This document shows, one piece after another, positions 6,090 to 7,621 of a DNA stretch of 7,621 nucleotides (position 1 is its first letter; each line of letters starts with the position of its first letter). The stretch lies in NCBI GenBank assembly GCA_046728115.1, contig JBKPDW010000402.1:1-7621 (forward strand), in the 5' to 3' direction. Origin of the DNA: CAVSWN01 sp046728115 (GTDB lineage Bacteria > Acidobacteriota > Vicinamibacteria > Vicinamibacterales > CAVVIG01). The translations under genes were made by a program, and so were the position numbers. The notes beneath the pieces are model-generated. The model was not told where the DNA came from. It saw only the letters and a list, made by a program, of their open reading frames with translations, and did not search any database.

Positions 6090-6266
6090 TTGCCTTCGCG
6101 TGCAGTCCTTCTCGTCATCGCAGTCCTTCTCCGCCAGGCCCTCGCCTCGGCCCAAACGTCAACCTTAGCCGGGACGGTTCACGACGAAACCGGCGGCGCG
6201 CTTCCCGGAGTGACGGTCGAGCTGCGTCTGACGACCCCTCGGACCGATGAAGACGGATATCGTTGA
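6090..6266 (+). pseudogene. Truncated TonB-dependent receptor start (signal peptide plus part of a carboxypeptidase-regulatory-like domain)
   Basis: A 58-codon frame begins at TTG 6090, with GAGG 9 bases upstream; TTG 6072 is an alternative start. It encodes a signal peptide (residues 1-21, hydrophobic LLVIAVLL, ending ALASAQ) and then STLAGTVHDETGGALPGVTV (24-43). That is the unmistakable opening of a carboxypeptidase-regulatory-like domain as found at the N-terminus of Acidobacteriota TonB-dependent receptors. It then ends abruptly at TDEDGYR and a TGA, where the family would continue for roughly another 40 residues of the domain and a whole plug and barrel. The convergent LPMO-like gene ends 16 bases later, so there is no room for the rest. 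I read it as the remnant of a receptor that was divergent to the metal operon. A functional small secreted protein is less likely. Confidence 0.6.
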
Positions 6267-6282
6267 GAAGAGGTAGAAGCCC

Positions 6283-6894
6283 TTACCGTTCTTTGGGCCA
6301 GGCTGCGTCGATCGGTTTCTTCGGATCGGCCGTAATCTGCAGAGTGGCGCAATGGTGATACGTGAACATCCCGGGGTTGTTCACGCCGTGCTGCTCCATG
6401 AACTGAATGACCTGCAGCGTGCATTTCTTGCAGCTGATGTTCGGCAGCGTCACGTCGGTTTCGAGCGGCCCATCGACTTTGGCCTGATGCGGAAACAGAC
6501 CGTCGACGAGCACCGGCGGCGCAACCGGGTTCATGATTTCCGCTGACACCGAGCGCGGTCCTCTGTCGGTCGTTTCCGTGGTGGCTTTCGGATCGACCGG
6601 CAGCTCCAACGGCGAATTGACCGCCAACGCGACGCGGTAGTGACCCGGGTGGTAGATCGTTTCCGTCACCTTCAGGTGCAGCTTTGATCCGCCAACGGCT
6701 TGCGTCACCGCATAACTCGGCTTGCCATAGTCCGTGTTGGTGCCACCGCACGGACCGGCTTTCTGCGGATCGCCGCGGTCGTCTTCGATCAGCCACGAGG
6801 CCGGTTCGAGCAGCTTGAAGTGCGCGTGGGTCACGGCCGGTACGACCGCGAGGACGAAAGCCGACAGCAGCGCCCGTTTGGTCAATCCATTCAT
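6283..6894 (-). CDS. SCE4755-family polysaccharide monooxygenase-like copper protein
   Basis: This encodes 203 residues, complete. ATG 6894 has AAGGAG 8 bases upstream. A signal peptide (1-24, ending V-T-H-A) is followed by HFKLLEPASW, so cleavage after Ala24 would leave His25 as the mature N-terminus, as in lytic polysaccharide monooxygenases, whose N-terminal His forms half of the copper 'histidine brace'. The second brace His is probably His82 or His85 in YHPGHYRVAL (81-90). Other marks are PCGGT (48-52), a Cys pair C155/C158 in ISCKKCTLQ, and the C-terminal YHHCATLQI (179-187), resembling the YxxCADI end of related proteins. It matches the family NCBI names SCE4755 polysaccharide monooxygenase-like. 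Activity on polysaccharides is unproven; a copper-binding role, as in the BIM1 type, is an alternative. It stands alone, convergent to the receptor stub. Confidence 0.85.
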   Translation of the reverse strand: MNGLTKRALLSAFVLAVVPAVTHAHFKLLEPASWLIEDDRGDPQKAGPCGGTNTDYGKPSYAVTQAVGGSKLHLKVTETIYHPGHYRVALAVNSPLELPVDPKATTETTDRGPRSVSAEIMNPVAPPVLVDGLFPHQAKVDGPLETDVTLPNISCKKCTLQVIQFMEQHGVNNPGMFTYHHCATLQITADPKKPIDAAWPKER

Positions 6895-6902
6895 CGAGGA
6901 TG

Positions 6903-6908
6903 CTCCTT
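6903..6908 (-). promoter_or_regulatory. Shine-Dalgarno site of the LPMO-like gene
   Basis: AAGGAG on the minus strand lies 8 bases before ATG 6894. It is near-consensus in strength and spacing and confirms this start, which also places the signal peptide at the N-terminus. Confidence 0.75.
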
Positions 6909-6925
6909 GTGTGAGGAGTCTGGGA

Positions 6926-6938
6926 CGCTATTCTAGCG
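6926..6938 (-). promoter_or_regulatory. Palindrome with a possible -10 element upstream of the LPMO-like gene
   Basis: CGCTA (6926-6930), TTC, TAGCG (6934-6938) is a perfect 5-bp dyad. On the minus strand it contains TAGAAT (6935-6930), a fair match to a sigma-70 -10 box, about 35 bases before the start codon. No convincing -35 is present at the right distance, so a regulator may be needed, or the match may be chance. Confidence 0.3.
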
Positions 6939-6940
6939 GC

Positions 6941-7033
6941 GAATTCAACTACCAGGACACTCTGGCCAGTCACCTGAACGTGATTCTGAACGTGGGCGAC
7001 GACCTGCGCCACCGCGTGCCGGTCGCACGCTGA
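6941..7033 (+). pseudogene. Coding-like 3' end of an unidentified plus-strand gene (remnant)
   Basis: Frame 2 reads EFNYQDTLASHLNVILNVGD (the first 20 codons from 6941) and then 10 more residues to the TGA at 7031-7033. The residues are varied and the third codon positions are mostly G or C, like real genes here. No start codon with a proper coding stretch exists: upstream of about 6940 the frame runs into the leader and antisense of the LPMO-like gene. It therefore looks like the last 30 or so codons of a gene whose 5' part was lost. The family was not recognised. It ends 7 bases from the stop of the ankyrin gene on the other strand. Confidence 0.3.
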
Positions 7034-7040
7034 TGGCGAG

Positions 7041-7621
7041 TCAGGTCGCCAGGTACCGGTTTGGCACGTTGCGCACGGGCGGATCGCTGCCGAATCGCTT
7101 GCGATACATGAACGCGACGTTGTCGAAGACGTCTTCTTCGTGCCGATGGAACTGCCGATACAACCCCGCCTGGGCGTAACTCACAGGGGTGACGTCGAAT
7201 AACACTGTTTCCCAATCGAAGCCCTCGCCCCACACCAGTCCCTTGAGTCGAACGTCGAGGTCGGCGCCTGCATTCACCAGCAGCTCCATCATCGGCCGGC
7301 AGTAGTTCTGATTGCTGTTCACCGCGTGGAACAGCGGGGTCTGTCCGCCGAAGCCGTTGGCGTCGAGTTCGGCACGCGTGTTTACATCAAGACCCGATTT
7401 CAGCAAGGCTGCGGCGCAGTGAACGGCGTTGAACTCTGCGCAGAGATGCAGGGCCGAGACGCCTCTGCACGATGTGTAAGCAGATACGACGGTCACCTTG
7501 CGATCCAGATGCTGGCCGGGAGTGCTCGCGATCCGACCAAGAGCGTTGGCGTCGTCGAGCAGCACGGCTTCGACGAGCGGATCGTCGATTCGCGCGCCGG
7601 CCGACAACAGCGAGCCCACAC
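7041..7621 (-). CDS. Ankyrin-repeat protein, C-terminal part (partial)
   Basis: The minus-strand frame is open from the right edge to a TGA at 7043-7041 and gives about 193 C-terminal residues. A GTG at 7619 is in frame, but the sequence just after it (SLLSAGARIDDPL) is already ankyrin-like, so the true start lies outside the window. Counting from that GTG, ankyrin helix pairs are seen at about 53-80 (SALHLCAEFNAVHCAAALLK, then SGLDVN) and 93-122 (TPLFHAV, then LLVNAGADLDV). A C-terminal segment with VTPVSYAQ (143-150) and HRHEEDVFDNVAF (158-170) follows. This layout is common in cytoplasmic ankyrin proteins of soil bacteria, which act through protein binding. The partner is unknown. No signal peptide can be assessed, and no tie to the metal genes is evident. 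Confidence 0.82.
   Translation of the reverse strand, partial: VGSLLSAGARIDDPLVEAVLLDDANALGRIASTPGQHLDRKVTVVSAYTSCRGVSALHLCAEFNAVHCAAALLKSGLDVNTRAELDANGFGGQTPLFHAVNSNQNYCRPMMELLVNAGADLDVRLKGLVWGEGFDWETVLFDVTPVSYAQAGLYRQFHRHEEDVFDNVAFMYRKRFGSDPPVRNVPNRYLAT

Noticed and set aside
5868..6155. 95-codon minus-strand frame upstream of the HupE-like gene
   Set aside because: The translation is low-quality and crosses the operon leader, the palindrome and the antisense of the receptor stub; no ribosome site or homology was seen.
6179..7012. 277-codon minus-strand frame
   Set aside because: It is a shadow of the LPMO-like gene in another minus-strand frame, and that gene has a signal peptide, a ribosome site and family motifs.
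1..7621. tRNA, rRNA, CRISPR, insertion sequence or riboswitch
   Set aside because: No repeat-spacer pattern, transposase motif, terminal inverted repeats or RNA gene signature was found. Gaps between genes are under about 150 bases and show no riboswitch-like fold by eye.

Overview
This is a GC-rich window, almost fully coding, that looks like a soil-type Acidobacteriota chromosome (Vicinamibacteria-like is my best guess). The taxon call is an inference. It rests on an outer-membrane TonB-dependent receptor tail with the FNLFNR motif, a truncated receptor start with a carboxypeptidase-regulatory-like domain, an SCE4755-type polysaccharide monooxygenase-like protein, an ankyrin-repeat protein and the high-GC codon use.

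Left edge (1-854, plus strand): the last 61 codons of a TonB-dependent outer-membrane receptor, a short hairpin, then a small exported protein made of repeated Ala-Gly-Glu-centred beta strands (DUF4097-like). This gene runs head-on into the large minus-strand operon, with only 6 bases between the two stop codons.

Core (861-5958, minus strand, transcribed right to left): six tightly packed genes. In order of transcription they are a HupE/UreJ-like exported membrane protein (5958-4660), a membrane-anchored 214-residue protein 'B' (4660-4016), a ZnuA-like metal-binding lipocalin-unrelated periplasmic protein (4010-3108), an ABC ATPase (3111-2377), an ABC-3 family permease (2380-1502) and a second 214-residue protein 'A' (1505-861). 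A and B are paralogues of each other (possibly DUF6162). Four junctions overlap by 1 or 4 bases; the fifth has a 5-base gap and carries the operon's only canonical Shine-Dalgarno sequence, in front of the binding-protein gene. The group reads as one high-affinity divalent-metal import operon. Zinc or manganese is most usual for this ABC class, while HupE-like proteins are associated with nickel/cobalt; the metal cannot be decided from sequence alone. The paired A/B accessory proteins, with a shared acidic/His motif, are the least described part.

Right part (5959-7621): a 131-base regulatory region with a perfect inverted repeat and a short direct repeat separates the operon from a divergent, truncated TonB-receptor start (6090-6266). 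Next comes a minus-strand gene for an exported LPMO-like protein whose predicted mature N-terminus is histidine (6894-6283), followed by a coding-like plus-strand gene tail (6941-7033) and the C-terminal 193 codons of an ankyrin-repeat protein that runs off the right edge (minus). The receptor stub and the orphan tail suggest past rearrangement around the LPMO-like gene. No RNA genes, CRISPR arrays or insertion sequences were seen.
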